Positions 1 through 5,504 of a stretch of 6,262 nucleotides of DNA are shown here, in pieces. The notes below the pieces were generated by a model, which saw only the letters and a list, made by a program, of their open reading frames with translations, was not told where the DNA came from and did no database searches. The stretch's first letter is position 1; each line of letters opens with the position of its first letter. Source of the stretch: Acidimicrobiaceae bacterium (GTDB lineage Bacteria > Actinomycetota > Acidimicrobiia > Acidimicrobiales > RAAP-2); assembly GCA_003151555.1 (NCBI GenBank), contig PLXU01000038.1:2426-8687 (forward strand). The letters are read 5' to 3'. A program made the position numbers and the translations under genes.

Positions 1-191
1 ATGTGGATCTCGTAGAGGACATCGTCGCCAAACTCGTAGAAGTTGGGTCCGGCGGCCGGGCCCTCCAGCGGGATGTAGTTGGCGATCATCGTCACGGTGC
101 CGGCGGCATCGGGACTGACGAACGCGTAGAGGTCGGTGCTGTCGGCGACCGGGTCCTTGGCTATTTCTGGTGCTTCGCGATGTGATGACAT
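1..191 (-). CDS. DUF4331 domain protein, N-terminal part (runs off the left edge)
   Basis: The reverse strand reads from ATG at 191 with no stop to the window edge, giving the first 63 residues. They begin MSSHREAPEIAKDPVADSTD and continue through LYAFVSPD and an NYIPLEGPAAGPNFYEFGDD stretch. The SSHREAP start, the DxTDLYAF segment and the N-Y-x-P-LEGPAAGPN-F-F/Y segment are hallmarks of the DUF4331 family (Pfam PF14224), whose biochemical function is not established. An AGAGGAG ribosome binding site lies 6 nt before the ATG (198-204), which makes this start convincing. The upstream Tat-protein gene stops at 204-206, touching that site, so the two are probably co-transcribed and may be translationally coupled. 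No signal peptide is visible in this part. The C-terminal bulk of the gene is outside the window. Confidence 0.9.
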   Translation of the reverse strand, partial: MSSHREAPEIAKDPVADSTDLYAFVSPDAAGTVTMIANYIPLEGPAAGPNFYEFGDDVLYEIH

Positions 192-203
192 TGTTTTCTC
201 CTC

Positions 204-497
204 TTAGCGAGTCGCGCGAACGAGACGGGCGGCGACCTTGCGGTCATGAATGGTCACTTCTTTGTGGCCGATGAAAAGACTGATCTCTCCGGTGCGGGCG
301 TTCTTGACGTGCGCCACCAGATCTTCGCCCTTACCGAGGTCTTCGCTCGCGGTGAGCTCCGCTTCCTTCTTGGTGGCGGCCCCGGCGACGGCACTGGCGA
401 TGCCGGTCGGCGCAAGGGCGGTGCTACTGGCGACCACGGCCACTGCCGCCACGGCTCCCGCTTGTTTAAAAAAACTTCTCCTACTAACCGATTCCAT
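204..497 (-). CDS. small Tat-exported protein of unknown function, 97 aa
   Basis: The N-terminus carries a twin-arginine signal: S-R-R-S-F-F-K at residues 5-11, then an alanine/valine-rich hydrophobic stretch at about 13-39, with AxA-type cleavage options near residues 38-40. This predicts export in folded form by the Tat pathway. The mature part would be only about 57 residues: a charged segment (about 43-58), then VAHVKNARTGEISLFIGHKE and a basic tail ending LVRATR. I recognise no named domain. The V-x-V-x-x-A-x-T-G-E-x-S-L-x-x-G-x-x-E-V pattern suggests a short beta-hairpin unit. An AAGGAGG ribosome binding site (502-508) lies 4 nt before the ATG. The DUF4331 gene follows 12 bp downstream on the same strand, so the two likely form an operon. 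I infer that it may be an exported partner of the DUF4331 protein; nothing in the sequence proves this. The opposite-strand open frames across this stretch are shadows. Confidence 0.85.
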   Translation of the reverse strand: MESVSRRSFFKQAGAVAAVAVVASSTALAPTGIASAVAGAATKKEAELTASEDLGKGEDLVAHVKNARTGEISLFIGHKEVTIHDRKVAARLVRATR

Positions 498-563
498 ACT
501 GCCTCCTTGGGTGGGTTCCTCTACTATTCGGAGCCACCGGCGGCACGGATGAGAAGTTAGAAA

Positions 564-590
564 AATTTATGAAGTGTTGGCGTCGCGCAA
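564..590 (-). promoter_or_regulatory. possible promoter for the Tat-protein/DUF4331 operon
   Basis: On the minus strand TTGCGC (585-590) and TAAATT (564-569) are separated by 15 bp, in the most AT-rich part of this intergenic region and about 67 bp before the Tat-protein ATG. The spacing is shorter than the usual 16-18 bp and both hexamers are imperfect, so this is only a candidate. Confidence 0.25.
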
Positions 591-702
591 GAAAATGGTT
601 CGCCCCCTGCGCTGAGTGAAGAACGCTCGAGGTCAACCCCAGTCGTCAGCTACCCGCTCGACCGCTTACCGGAGCCGAGAAACTTGAACCGGACCATCGG
701 GG

Positions 703-712
703 GTGCTAGCAC
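703..712. promoter_or_regulatory. 10-bp perfect palindrome GTGCTAGCAC, candidate operator (copy 1)
   Basis: This is a perfect self-complementary decamer 101 bp upstream of the permease ATG at 813. The second permease has GTACTAGTAC at the equivalent place (5505-5514). The only differences are the third and eighth bases, which pair with each other across the dyad. Exactly 12 bp separate each palindrome from the conserved TGCRGTCACCTRGTTGGCA box. A symmetric binding site for a dimeric regulator is the simplest reading. Because the site is symmetric and lies between divergent genes, it could act on either or both. Confidence 0.55.
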
Positions 713-724
713 GAGGCCATTTTG

Positions 725-770
725 TGCGGTCACCTAGTTGGCATAGAGACAGTCGAACGGCGAGGCTGAG
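725..770 (+). promoter_or_regulatory. conserved upstream box shared by the two permease genes (copy 1)
   Basis: TGCGGTCACCTAGTTGGCA (725-743) matches 5527-5545 at 17 of 19 bases. After a poorly conserved 14-bp spacer, CGGCGAGGCTGAG (758-770) matches 5560-5572 at 11 of 13. Two conserved boxes around a variable spacer at matching distance from the start codon (88 and 89 bp) look like a promoter: GTTGGCA would be the -35-like part and GAGRCT the -10-like part. However, the second box does not resemble a standard TAnnnT -10 sequence, so a non-housekeeping sigma factor or an activator site is equally possible. Confidence 0.45.
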
Positions 771-780
771 AATAATATTC
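770..780. repeat. AT-rich dyad GAATA-A-TATTC
   Basis: This is a perfect 5-bp inverted repeat with a one-base centre, just downstream of the shared box and 32 bp before the permease ATG. It contains TAATAT (773-778), which could serve as a -10 element, but no good -35 lies 16-18 bp upstream (the bases there are around CAGTCG). The second permease has a different dyad, GGCGA-AG-TCGCC (5573-5584), at the corresponding place. Confidence 0.3.
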
Positions 781-812
781 GCCGCTACACCGTTACTGGG
801 GGCGCAGTTGAC

Positions 813-3305
813 ATGATTCAGGCAATTCGCGTCGCGTGGTACCGGTTTCGAGCCGGGTTTCACCGTCGCTGGCCCGGCTACCTGAGCATCGTGTTGTTGA
901 TTGGCTCGGTCGGTGGGGTCGCGATGGCGTCGATCGCCGGAGCTCGGCGCACCGATACGTCTTTCCAAAAGTTCCTCCAGAGCACTAATCCGTCGGACCT
1001 GTCCTTTATATCGGGGCTCTTCCATCCCGATCCCACTGGGTACGACCCGAGCCTCATAAAGAAAATTTCGCATCTTCCCCACGTCTCGCTGATCGAGAGC
1101 GAAGCCGGTTACTCGGCCGAAAGAGTTGGACCCAAGGGTTATCCCATCTCGTGGTCGCCGACGGGAGGGCTAAAGCAGGTCACGCTCTACAGCAGCATTG
1201 ACGGCGTATTTTTCAAGATGGACCGCCTGGTCGTGCTCAGGGGTCGGTTGCCGAACCCCGCCAATGCCCATCAAGTGGCCATGACCGCCGACGCCGCACA
1301 GTTGATGGGACTCCATCTCGGCTCGAAATTCCGTCTCGGCATCGTCGGCAACGTCCAATCCCTCTCGAACTGTCAAAGGTGTAAACCATTTTTCCGCACC
1401 GTGGTAACCGTGGTCGGCATCGTCACCTCCAGCGCTGGGTTGGTGGTCGACGACACCGACGTCAGTCCGACCATCATCGCCACGCCGGCCTTCACCAAGC
1501 CGATGCTGAAATGCTGCGCTGATCCGACCATCTCGAATTTGCGGATCTCGGGAGGTCCCCGCGAATTGCCCGTAGTGGAGGCCGAGATTACGAGGATTCT
1601 GCCGCACGGGATACCTCAACTCTTTACCGCCACGTCCTCGGTATCGCAAGCGACCGCGCAACGCGTCATCAGACCCGAAGCGATTGCCTTGGGCATATTC
1701 GGATTGATCGTCTCCCTGGTCACCCTTATCATTTCGCTCCAACTCCTAGGTCGCCAGTTACGACTAGGTGGCGACGAACTTGAAGTGGTGCGCGCCCTGG
1801 GAGGGGGACCGTTGATGACCTCCTTCGACGGCCTCATCGGTGCGGTCGGTGCGGTCCTGATCGGATCAGTGCTTGCTGGAGCGGTGGCTTTTCTCTTGTC
1901 GCCGCTGGCCCCCATTGGTCCGGTGCGGCCCGTGTACCCCACGCCCGGACTGGCTTTCGACGGTCTAGTCATTGGTTTGGGGATCCTCGTGCTGGTGGTG
2001 CTCTTGATCGCCATTGCCGTGGCGATCAGTTTTCACCGAGCTCCTCATCGCGTCGCGCGTCGCAGTGCGCGCGGCGTCGCGCACTCTTCGAAGTCAGTAC
2101 GGGCCGCCATGGTCGCGGGCCTACCCGCACCGGCGGTGTGCGGCATTCGTTTTGCGCTGGTGCCCGGCGACGGTCGTCAGGCCTCGCCGGTGCGCTCGGC
2201 CGTCGTCGGGTCGGTCGTGGCGGTATCGGTGGTGGTCGCGACCCTCATCTTTGGCTCGAGTCTCGACACGTTGGTATCGCGTCCCCCACTGTACGGATGG
2301 AATTGGACGGTGGTGATGGCGGCGGCCGGCGGAGTGGGAGTGATGCCGCTCGCCCAGACCAAGAAAGAACTCAACCACGATCCTGACGTGGTGGCCTGGT
2401 CGGGCTACGACTTCGCCCAGCTTCAATTCAACGGCCACACGGAGTCCGTGTTGGGAACCAGACCGGGCGCGACGGTGATGCCACCCCTGCTCAGTGGTCA
2501 CGGCGTGGACGGCCCGGATCAGGTGGTGCTGGGCGCGCAAACGCTCGCGCAACTTCATAAGAAGGTGGGTGAGACGGTGGTCGTGAGCGCCGGCTCCGGT
2601 GAAGCAACGACGCTGCGCATCGTGGGTACCGCCACCATGCCCGCCATTGGTGGCAGTCAGCACACCGAATTGGGCACCGGTGCCGTACTGGATTTCCAGC
2701 TCATACCCAAAAGCGCGAGGAATATCTTCAACCTGCCCGGCGGCGGGACGAACACCGTGTTCATCCGGATGAAGACACCCACTACCGCGGCGGCGCTCCA
2801 TCGGTTGCACAAGATCGACCTCGTGCTACAGAACGCGGCCCAGGATGAAATAGGGCTGGTGTCGAAGCCCGCACGCCCGGCCGAGGTGGCCAACGCCGGT
2901 ACGCTGCGAGCCACCCCTGCTTATCTCGCCTTCGCCCTCGCTGGCGCCGCCGTGGTGGCCCTGGGTCTGACGTTGGTTGCGTCGGTGCGCCGACGACGTC
3001 GAGACGTAGCCCTATTGAAAGCGCTCGGCTTCACCCAACGACAATTGGCCGCCACGGTTGCGTGGCAAGCAACGGTGGCGGCCGTCATTGGGCTTGTTGT
3101 CGGCGTGCCGGTCGGGGTGCTCATCGGACGTGAACTATGGACCTTGTTTGCTCGAAGTATCTACGTCGTGCCCGAACCCACCGTACCGATCATCCCGGTC
3201 GTCCTGGTCGTTGTCGGTGCACTCCTTTTCGCCAATTTGGTGGCCCTGTTGCCGGGGCGCAGTGCGGCGCGCACCTCGGCCGCCCTCGTCCTTCGCGCGG
3301 AGTGA
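813..3305 (+). CDS. FtsX/MacB-type ABC transporter permease, 830 aa
   Basis: This is an integral membrane protein with the two-fold layout of large FtsX-like permeases (FtsX fold, PF02687; MacB-like extracytoplasmic domain). Predicted membrane segments lie near residues 23-43, 288-312, 338-366, 381-406, 459-482, 702-724, 749-772 and 790-814. Large extracytoplasmic domains lie between the first and second (about 45-285) and between the fifth and sixth (about 484-700). The motifs R-D-V-A-L-L-K-A-L-G-F-T-x-R-Q-L (730-744) and D-E-L-E-V-V-R-A-L-G-G (321-331) are the cytoplasmic coupling segments that follow FtsX helices and contact the ATPase. Such permeases pair with a LolD/MacB-like ATPase in export or envelope-remodelling complexes. 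No ATPase is encoded in this window, so the substrate is unknown. The first extracytoplasmic domain carries C187-x-x-C190 and C234-C235, and the paralog starting at 5616 lacks the first pair. The ATG at 813 aligns with the paralog's start, although its ribosome binding site (TGGGGG, 797-802) is weak. The glycosylase gene follows after 34 bp. Confidence 0.93.
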   Translation: MIQAIRVAWYRFRAGFHRRWPGYLSIVLLIGSVGGVAMASIAGARRTDTSFQKFLQSTNPSDLSFISGLFHPDPTGYDPSLIKKISHLPHVSLIESEAGYSAERVGPKGYPISWSPTGGLKQVTLYSSIDGVFFKMDRLVVLRGRLPNPANAHQVAMTADAAQLMGLHLGSKFRLGIVGNVQSLSNCQRCKPFFRTVVTVVGIVTSSAGLVVDDTDVSPTIIATPAFTKPMLKCCADPTISNLRISGGPRELPVVEAEITRILPHGIPQLFTATSSVSQATAQRVIRPEAIALGIFGLIVSLVTLIISLQLLGRQLRLGGDELEVVRALGGGPLMTSFDGLIGAVGAVLIGSVLAGAVAFLLSPLAPIGPVRPVYPTPGLAFDGLVIGLGILVLVVLLIAIAVAISFHRAPHRVARRSARGVAHSSKSVRAAMVAGLPAPAVCGIRFALVPGDGRQASPVRSAVVGSVVAVSVVVATLIFGSSLDTLVSRPPLYGWNWTVVMAAAGGVGVMPLAQTKKELNHDPDVVAWSGYDFAQLQFNGHTESVLGTRPGATVMPPLLSGHGVDGPDQVVLGAQTLAQLHKKVGETVVVSAGSGEATTLRIVGTATMPAIGGSQHTELGTGAVLDFQLIPKSARNIFNLPGGGTNTVFIRMKTPTTAAALHRLHKIDLVLQNAAQDEIGLVSKPARPAEVANAGTLRATPAYLAFALAGAAVVALGLTLVASVRRRRRDVALLKALGFTQRQLAATVAWQATVAAVIGLVVGVPVGVLIGRELWTLFARSIYVVPEPTVPIIPVVLVVVGALLFANLVALLPGRSAARTSAALVLRAE

Positions 3306-3339
3306 AGGTGACGTGCATCGCTGACGCCGCCCGGAGAGG

Positions 3340-3993
3340 GTGAGTTTCCCGAAACTACTATGCGTAGCGATGATCAGCGGAACCCTCCCGAGACGCTTCT
3401 TCGCTCGCGCGAGCGACGACGTGGCCCGTGACCTCATTGGATCGCACATCGTGGTGCGCTCGAAGGGGCGAACGCTTCGTGCTCTTATCGTCGAGACCGA
3501 GGCCTACGGCGGAGTCGACGATCCGGCGTCGCACGCATTTCGAGGTCCCACACCGCGCTGTGAGGTGATGTTCGGTCCCGCTGGCTTCCTGTACGTGTAC
3601 CGAAGCTACGGAGTGCACTGGTGCATGAACGTGGTGACCGAGACGACCGGAGTGGCCGGCGCAGTCCTGCTGCGAGGCGCGGTCATCGAGACGATGACCA
3701 ATGAAGTAGGGAATTTGGAGCCGGTCGCACACCTACTGCGTGGACCGGGCACTCTCACGCGGGGACTCGCCATTGATGGCGCCGACAACGGAATTGATTG
3801 TTGTGCCCGAACTGCGCGAAGGGTCACTTTCCAATCGGGAACAAACAACGTTGACCACGTCCACGTTGGCAACTCACCACGCATCGGCATCTCCAAGGGA
3901 CAAGAGCGTCGTTCGAGATACTTCCTGGTGGGTCACCGCGCGGTATCGGGGAGTCGATCTCAAAACGAGGGCGATCCACTACACCGATCATGA
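3340..3993 (+). CDS. DNA-3-methyladenine glycosylase, Mpg/AAG family, 217 aa
   Basis: This base-excision repair enzyme removes alkylated purines such as 3-methyladenine by cleaving the N-glycosidic bond (family Pur_DNA_glyco, PF02245). The signature block is complete: I-V-E-T-E-A-Y at 50-56, with E54 as the expected catalytic glutamate by comparison with human AAG E125. It continues with DDPASH (60-65), R-G-P-T-P-R (68-73), M-F-G-P-A-G (77-82), Y-V-Y-x-x-Y-G (85-91) and C-M-N (95-97). Further on come the GPG-x-L-T segment (135-140) and PRIGIS (180-185), then RYFLVGHRAVSG near the end. A tail of about 14 polar residues extends past the usual end. The GTG at 3340 has GGAG only 3 nt upstream. 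The in-frame ATG at 3370 gives MISGTLPRRFFARAS, close to the usual family N-terminus, but has no ribosome binding site. I keep the GTG with reservation. It may be co-transcribed with the permease 34 bp upstream; no functional link is evident. Confidence 0.93.
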   Translation: MSFPKLLCVAMISGTLPRRFFARASDDVARDLIGSHIVVRSKGRTLRALIVETEAYGGVDDPASHAFRGPTPRCEVMFGPAGFLYVYRSYGVHWCMNVVTETTGVAGAVLLRGAVIETMTNEVGNLEPVAHLLRGPGTLTRGLAIDGADNGIDCCARTARRVTFQSGTNNVDHVHVGNSPRIGISKGQERRSRYFLVGHRAVSGSRSQNEGDPLHRS

Positions 3994-4048
3994 ACTGTCG
4001 ACAACGTGTTTGTCAGTCCAACGTGTTCGCGGTCGCGTATCGAACACG
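3994..4048. terminator. hairpins at the convergent junction, possible bidirectional terminator
   Basis: The convergent genes are separated by 79 bp containing two inverted repeats. The first is bulged: ACTG-(TCG)-ACAA at 3994-4004 pairs with TTGTCAGT at 4010-4017. The second is perfect: CGTGTTCG (4022-4029) pairs with CGAACACG (4041-4048) around an 11-nt GC-rich loop. The nonamer CAACGTGTT occurs in both (4002-4010 and 4019-4027). Neither strand has a proper T-run after the stem (only AGTTTCG on the plus strand), so intrinsic termination would be weak. A Rho-type or stem-only terminator is the likelier reading. Confidence 0.4.
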
Positions 4049-4072
4049 AGTTTCGAATGCCCGCGGTCGAAG

Positions 4073-5200
4073 CTATTGAACTTCTCTCAATTGTGCGCGC
4101 GAGTTAGTTGAGCGCAACAACGGGTTGTCGAGTGAGAGGGCGAGCGTGGAGGACGTCACGGGCAAAGTCGTCGTGGTAGTTGTGGTGGTCGTGACGGACG
4201 GCGCGGTCGCCGTGGCGGGACTGGCCGTTCCGCGCTGAACGAGCAGGGTCACGATCGTGGGGCTCTGCGGGTTTCCCACTCCGATGATTCGCAGTGACGG
4301 TTGATCGTCGGTGTACGGTCCGCCCTGATGCAGGACCCGCACGTTGGATCCCTTCACGGATACTCTCAGCACGAATTGATTCTCGAGTGAACTTTTTTGA
4401 AAACTGACCGCGTAGTTTCCCTCGGATCCTCCGGCCTTCAGATTGATGGGCACGCCCGGCGTCACTGCTTGGCCGAGGCGGTCAGAAAAGATGAAGGTGT
4501 CAACGGCGAACTTAAGCGGCATCACCCGAACGATTATGTTGGCGGTGGTCGCGAGCGCGAGGCTGGCGAGCGCAGTGGGACCGGTGGAGAAATGTATGAA
4601 ACTGCCGGGCCACTGCTCCCATTGATTCTGCGAGGGGTTGGCGTTGATGACCGTCCAGTCGTAGCCGTTGACGTCGCCTTGAATGTGTTGTTGTGAGATG
4701 ACGATGTAACTGTTGTTAGGTCCCACGGCTTCGACGATGGCGACGTGGCCATCGTTGCCCATGTCGGAACTCCCGCCGCTCCATACAGCCACTGAGCCGA
4801 CGACGGGCGTATTGTTCACCAGCACTCCGTTTTGGGCGGCGGCCGTCGCCCATAGACCGCCATCGCCCAGATTGTAGGTGGGGGTGGGAACCTGATAGAC
4901 GGTTGACTCGACGAAGGCAACGTAATTGGTGCAGTTATCGCCGGGATACATAGTCCAGTAGGACGACCCGCTGTGGTTTTGGTATCCGTGCGTCGTGAAT
5001 GTGCCCTGGCTGCAGCCGGTGTACCCGTTGCACAGCGTCGAGGACGCGGCGGCGGACGCGGGCGCCTGGCTAGTCACGCAAAGAGCCGTGGGCATCAGCA
5101 TTGAAAGCCCGAGCACGACCCCGACGCTCCGCGCGACTAACAATGGGTTCTCGAGCGCGGAGAAGCTTGTCGCGTCTGACTGTGCCAGGGCGTGATGCAC
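4073..5200 (-). CDS. secreted CHAP-domain protein, probable peptidoglycan amidase/peptidase, 375 aa
   Basis: The CHAP fold is a cysteine, histidine-dependent amidohydrolase/peptidase that typically cuts peptidoglycan. The nucleophile is C90 in G-D-N-C-T-N-Y-V-A-F (87-96), and the histidine is H152 in G-H-V-A-I-V-E (151-157), with E157 or a later polar residue completing the site. A Sec-type hydrophobic stretch (about 23-45) and a small-residue cleavage region, P-A-S-A-A-A-S (47-53), predict secretion. From about 210 to 325 there is a beta-rich domain that I do not recognise. It is followed by a low-complexity linker with nine consecutive threonines and a polar tail ending REVQ. No membrane anchor follows. 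The start is uncertain. GTG at 5200 is the only in-frame start upstream of the hydrophobic stretch and has no ribosome binding site; TTG at 5143 would give a shorter, more typical signal peptide. The strong site at 5250-5257 serves an ATG in another frame (5244), so a -1 frameshift, a sequence error or an upstream peptide must be considered. It converges on the glycosylase gene. Confidence 0.85.
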   Translation of the reverse strand: MHHALAQSDATSFSALENPLLVARSVGVVLGLSMLMPTALCVTSQAPASAAASSTLCNGYTGCSQGTFTTHGYQNHSGSSYWTMYPGDNCTNYVAFVESTVYQVPTPTYNLGDGGLWATAAAQNGVLVNNTPVVGSVAVWSGGSSDMGNDGHVAIVEAVGPNNSYIVISQQHIQGDVNGYDWTVINANPSQNQWEQWPGSFIHFSTGPTALASLALATTANIIVRVMPLKFAVDTFIFSDRLGQAVTPGVPINLKAGGSEGNYAVSFQKSSLENQFVLRVSVKGSNVRVLHQGGPYTDDQPSLRIIGVGNPQSPTIVTLLVQRGTASPATATAPSVTTTTTTTTTLPVTSSTLALSLDNPLLRSTNSRAQLREVQ

Positions 5201-5244
5201 TGGTTTGCGTGGTGGAGCGTGGTCGTCTGCGCTGCGTTTGACAT
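5137..5244 (-). other. short out-of-frame ORF (35 codons plus stop) with the strongest ribosome binding site near the CHAP gene
   Basis: ATG at 5244 is preceded by GGGGGGAG with 5 nt spacing, the best initiation signal in this region. It reads MSNAAQTTTLHHANQCITPW and stops at TAG 5139-5137, inside the first 22 codons of the CHAP reading frame. The CHAP frame is open upstream as far as 5257, so a -1 shift, or one base missing from the sequence, anywhere in the overlap would fuse this start to the CHAP protein. The alternative is a genuine leader peptide or an upstream regulatory ORF. No motif in the 35 residues supports an independent function. Confidence 0.4.
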
Positions 5245-5249
5245 TGTCT

Positions 5250-5257
5250 CTCCCCCC
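5250..5257 (-). promoter_or_regulatory. strong ribosome binding site GGGGGGAG serving ATG 5244, not the in-frame CHAP start
   Basis: On the minus strand GGGGGGAG ends 5 nt before ATG 5244. It lies about 50 nt upstream of the in-frame GTG at 5200, too far to serve it directly. This mismatch is the main reason to doubt the annotated CHAP N-terminus. Confidence 0.6.
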
Positions 5258-5261
5258 TCAC

Positions 5262-5273
5262 AGTTCAAGAACT
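5262..5273. repeat. inverted repeat AGTTC-AA-GAACT
   Basis: This is a perfect 5-bp dyad with a two-base centre, 4 bp upstream of the strong minus-strand ribosome binding site. Its position just before the CHAP leader would suit an operator or a structure controlling initiation. The regulator is unknown. Confidence 0.35.
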
Positions 5274-5293
5274 TGATGCGTTCTGGCGATGAC

Positions 5294-5308
5294 ATCGTTC
5301 GAAACGAT
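5294..5308. repeat. inverted repeat ATCGTT-CGA-AACGAT
   Basis: This is a perfect 6-bp dyad with a three-base centre, 50 bp upstream of ATG 5244. The arms do not match the actinobacterial LexA box (GAAC-N4-GTTC), so I assign no regulator. Operator function for the CHAP gene is an inference from position. Confidence 0.4.
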
Positions 5309-5350
5309 TGCCACCGCAGAAACCTTCTCCGGCCAGATAGAACTTCCGTC

Positions 5351-5370
5351 GGCGTGCATTATGCGACGCC
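5351..5370. repeat. long hairpin-forming inverted repeat around GCAT-T-ATGC
   Basis: GGCGT (5351-5355) pairs with ACGCC (5366-5370), and GCAT (5356-5359) pairs with ATGC (5361-5364). One base is unpaired at 5365 and one lies in the centre. The result is a 9-bp arm with one bulge. The tight centre fits a protein-binding dyad better than an RNA hairpin, although the inner AT pairs could open to form a loop. Confidence 0.4.
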
Positions 5371-5389
5371 CGTCCCCGCCCCTTTCGAC

Positions 5390-5408
5390 AGGCAATCCGA
5401 CATTGCCT
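5390..5408. repeat. hairpin AGGCAAT-CCGAC-ATTGCCT
   Basis: This is a perfect 7-bp stem with a 5-nt loop, followed immediately by a second small dyad AGGG-AA-CCCT (5410-5419). It lies upstream of the TATAAT at 5446 for the plus strand and about 150 bp upstream of the CHAP leader on the minus strand. It has no T-run, so it is not an obvious terminator. Confidence 0.4.
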
Positions 5409-5445
5409 TAGGGAACCCTTACACAGATTCGATGACCTCATTTTG

Positions 5446-5451
5446 TATAAT
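5446..5451 (+). promoter_or_regulatory. TATAAT, candidate -10 element
   Basis: A perfect TATAAT sits in an AT-rich patch, with TG immediately before it. No convincing -35 hexamer lies 16-18 bp upstream: the bases there read ACAGATT, and TTACAC at 5419-5424 is 21 bp away. If used, it would give an untranslated leader of roughly 160 nt before the permease ATG, containing the palindrome and the shared box. On the minus strand the same site reads ATTATACA and could serve the CHAP gene. Confidence 0.3.
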
Positions 5452-5504
5452 TTCTCTCTTTGCGAATCTCCTTTATTTGCAGCAAAATGTTCGGCAACCT
5501 CGTG

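Larger units (their letters stand above)
498..812. other. divergent intergenic region between the Tat-protein operon and the permease
   Basis: No credible gene lies in these 315 bp. The left part carries the ribosome binding site and probable promoter of the minus-strand operon. The right part carries the palindrome at 703-712, the block shared with the second permease (725-770), and an AT-rich GAATAATATTC dyad (770-780) about 33 nt before the permease ATG. The minus-strand open frame that starts inside the permease and ends at 666 has no ribosome binding site and no recognisable product. Confidence 0.7.

Noticed and set aside
246..560. Two plus-strand open frames antisense to the Tat-protein gene
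   Set aside because: The minus strand has a strong ribosome binding site, a textbook Tat motif and an operon partner. The plus frames have none of these.
2121..2810. Long minus-strand open frame (229 codons) inside the first permease
   Set aside because: It is rich in His, Arg and Gly, as expected for the antisense of a GC-rich membrane protein gene, and the plus frame is a complete FtsX-like permease.
3740..4111. Plus-strand open frame overlapping the end of the glycosylase
   Set aside because: It lies in another frame of a well-conserved enzyme whose C-terminal PRIGIS motif reads correctly in its own frame, and it runs into the antisense of the CHAP gene.
4106..5148. The tetrapeptide NPLL near both ends of the CHAP protein, with similar DNA around it
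   Set aside because: The match is short (about 10 of 12 bases around TCGAnAACCCnTTGTT) and does not extend, so I take it as chance rather than a repeat.
5294..5308. Possible LexA (SOS) box near the CHAP gene, attractive because a DNA repair gene is nearby
   Set aside because: The dyad is ATCGTT-CGA-AACGAT, with the wrong half-sites and spacing for the actinobacterial GAAC-N4-GTTC box, and it is not upstream of the glycosylase.
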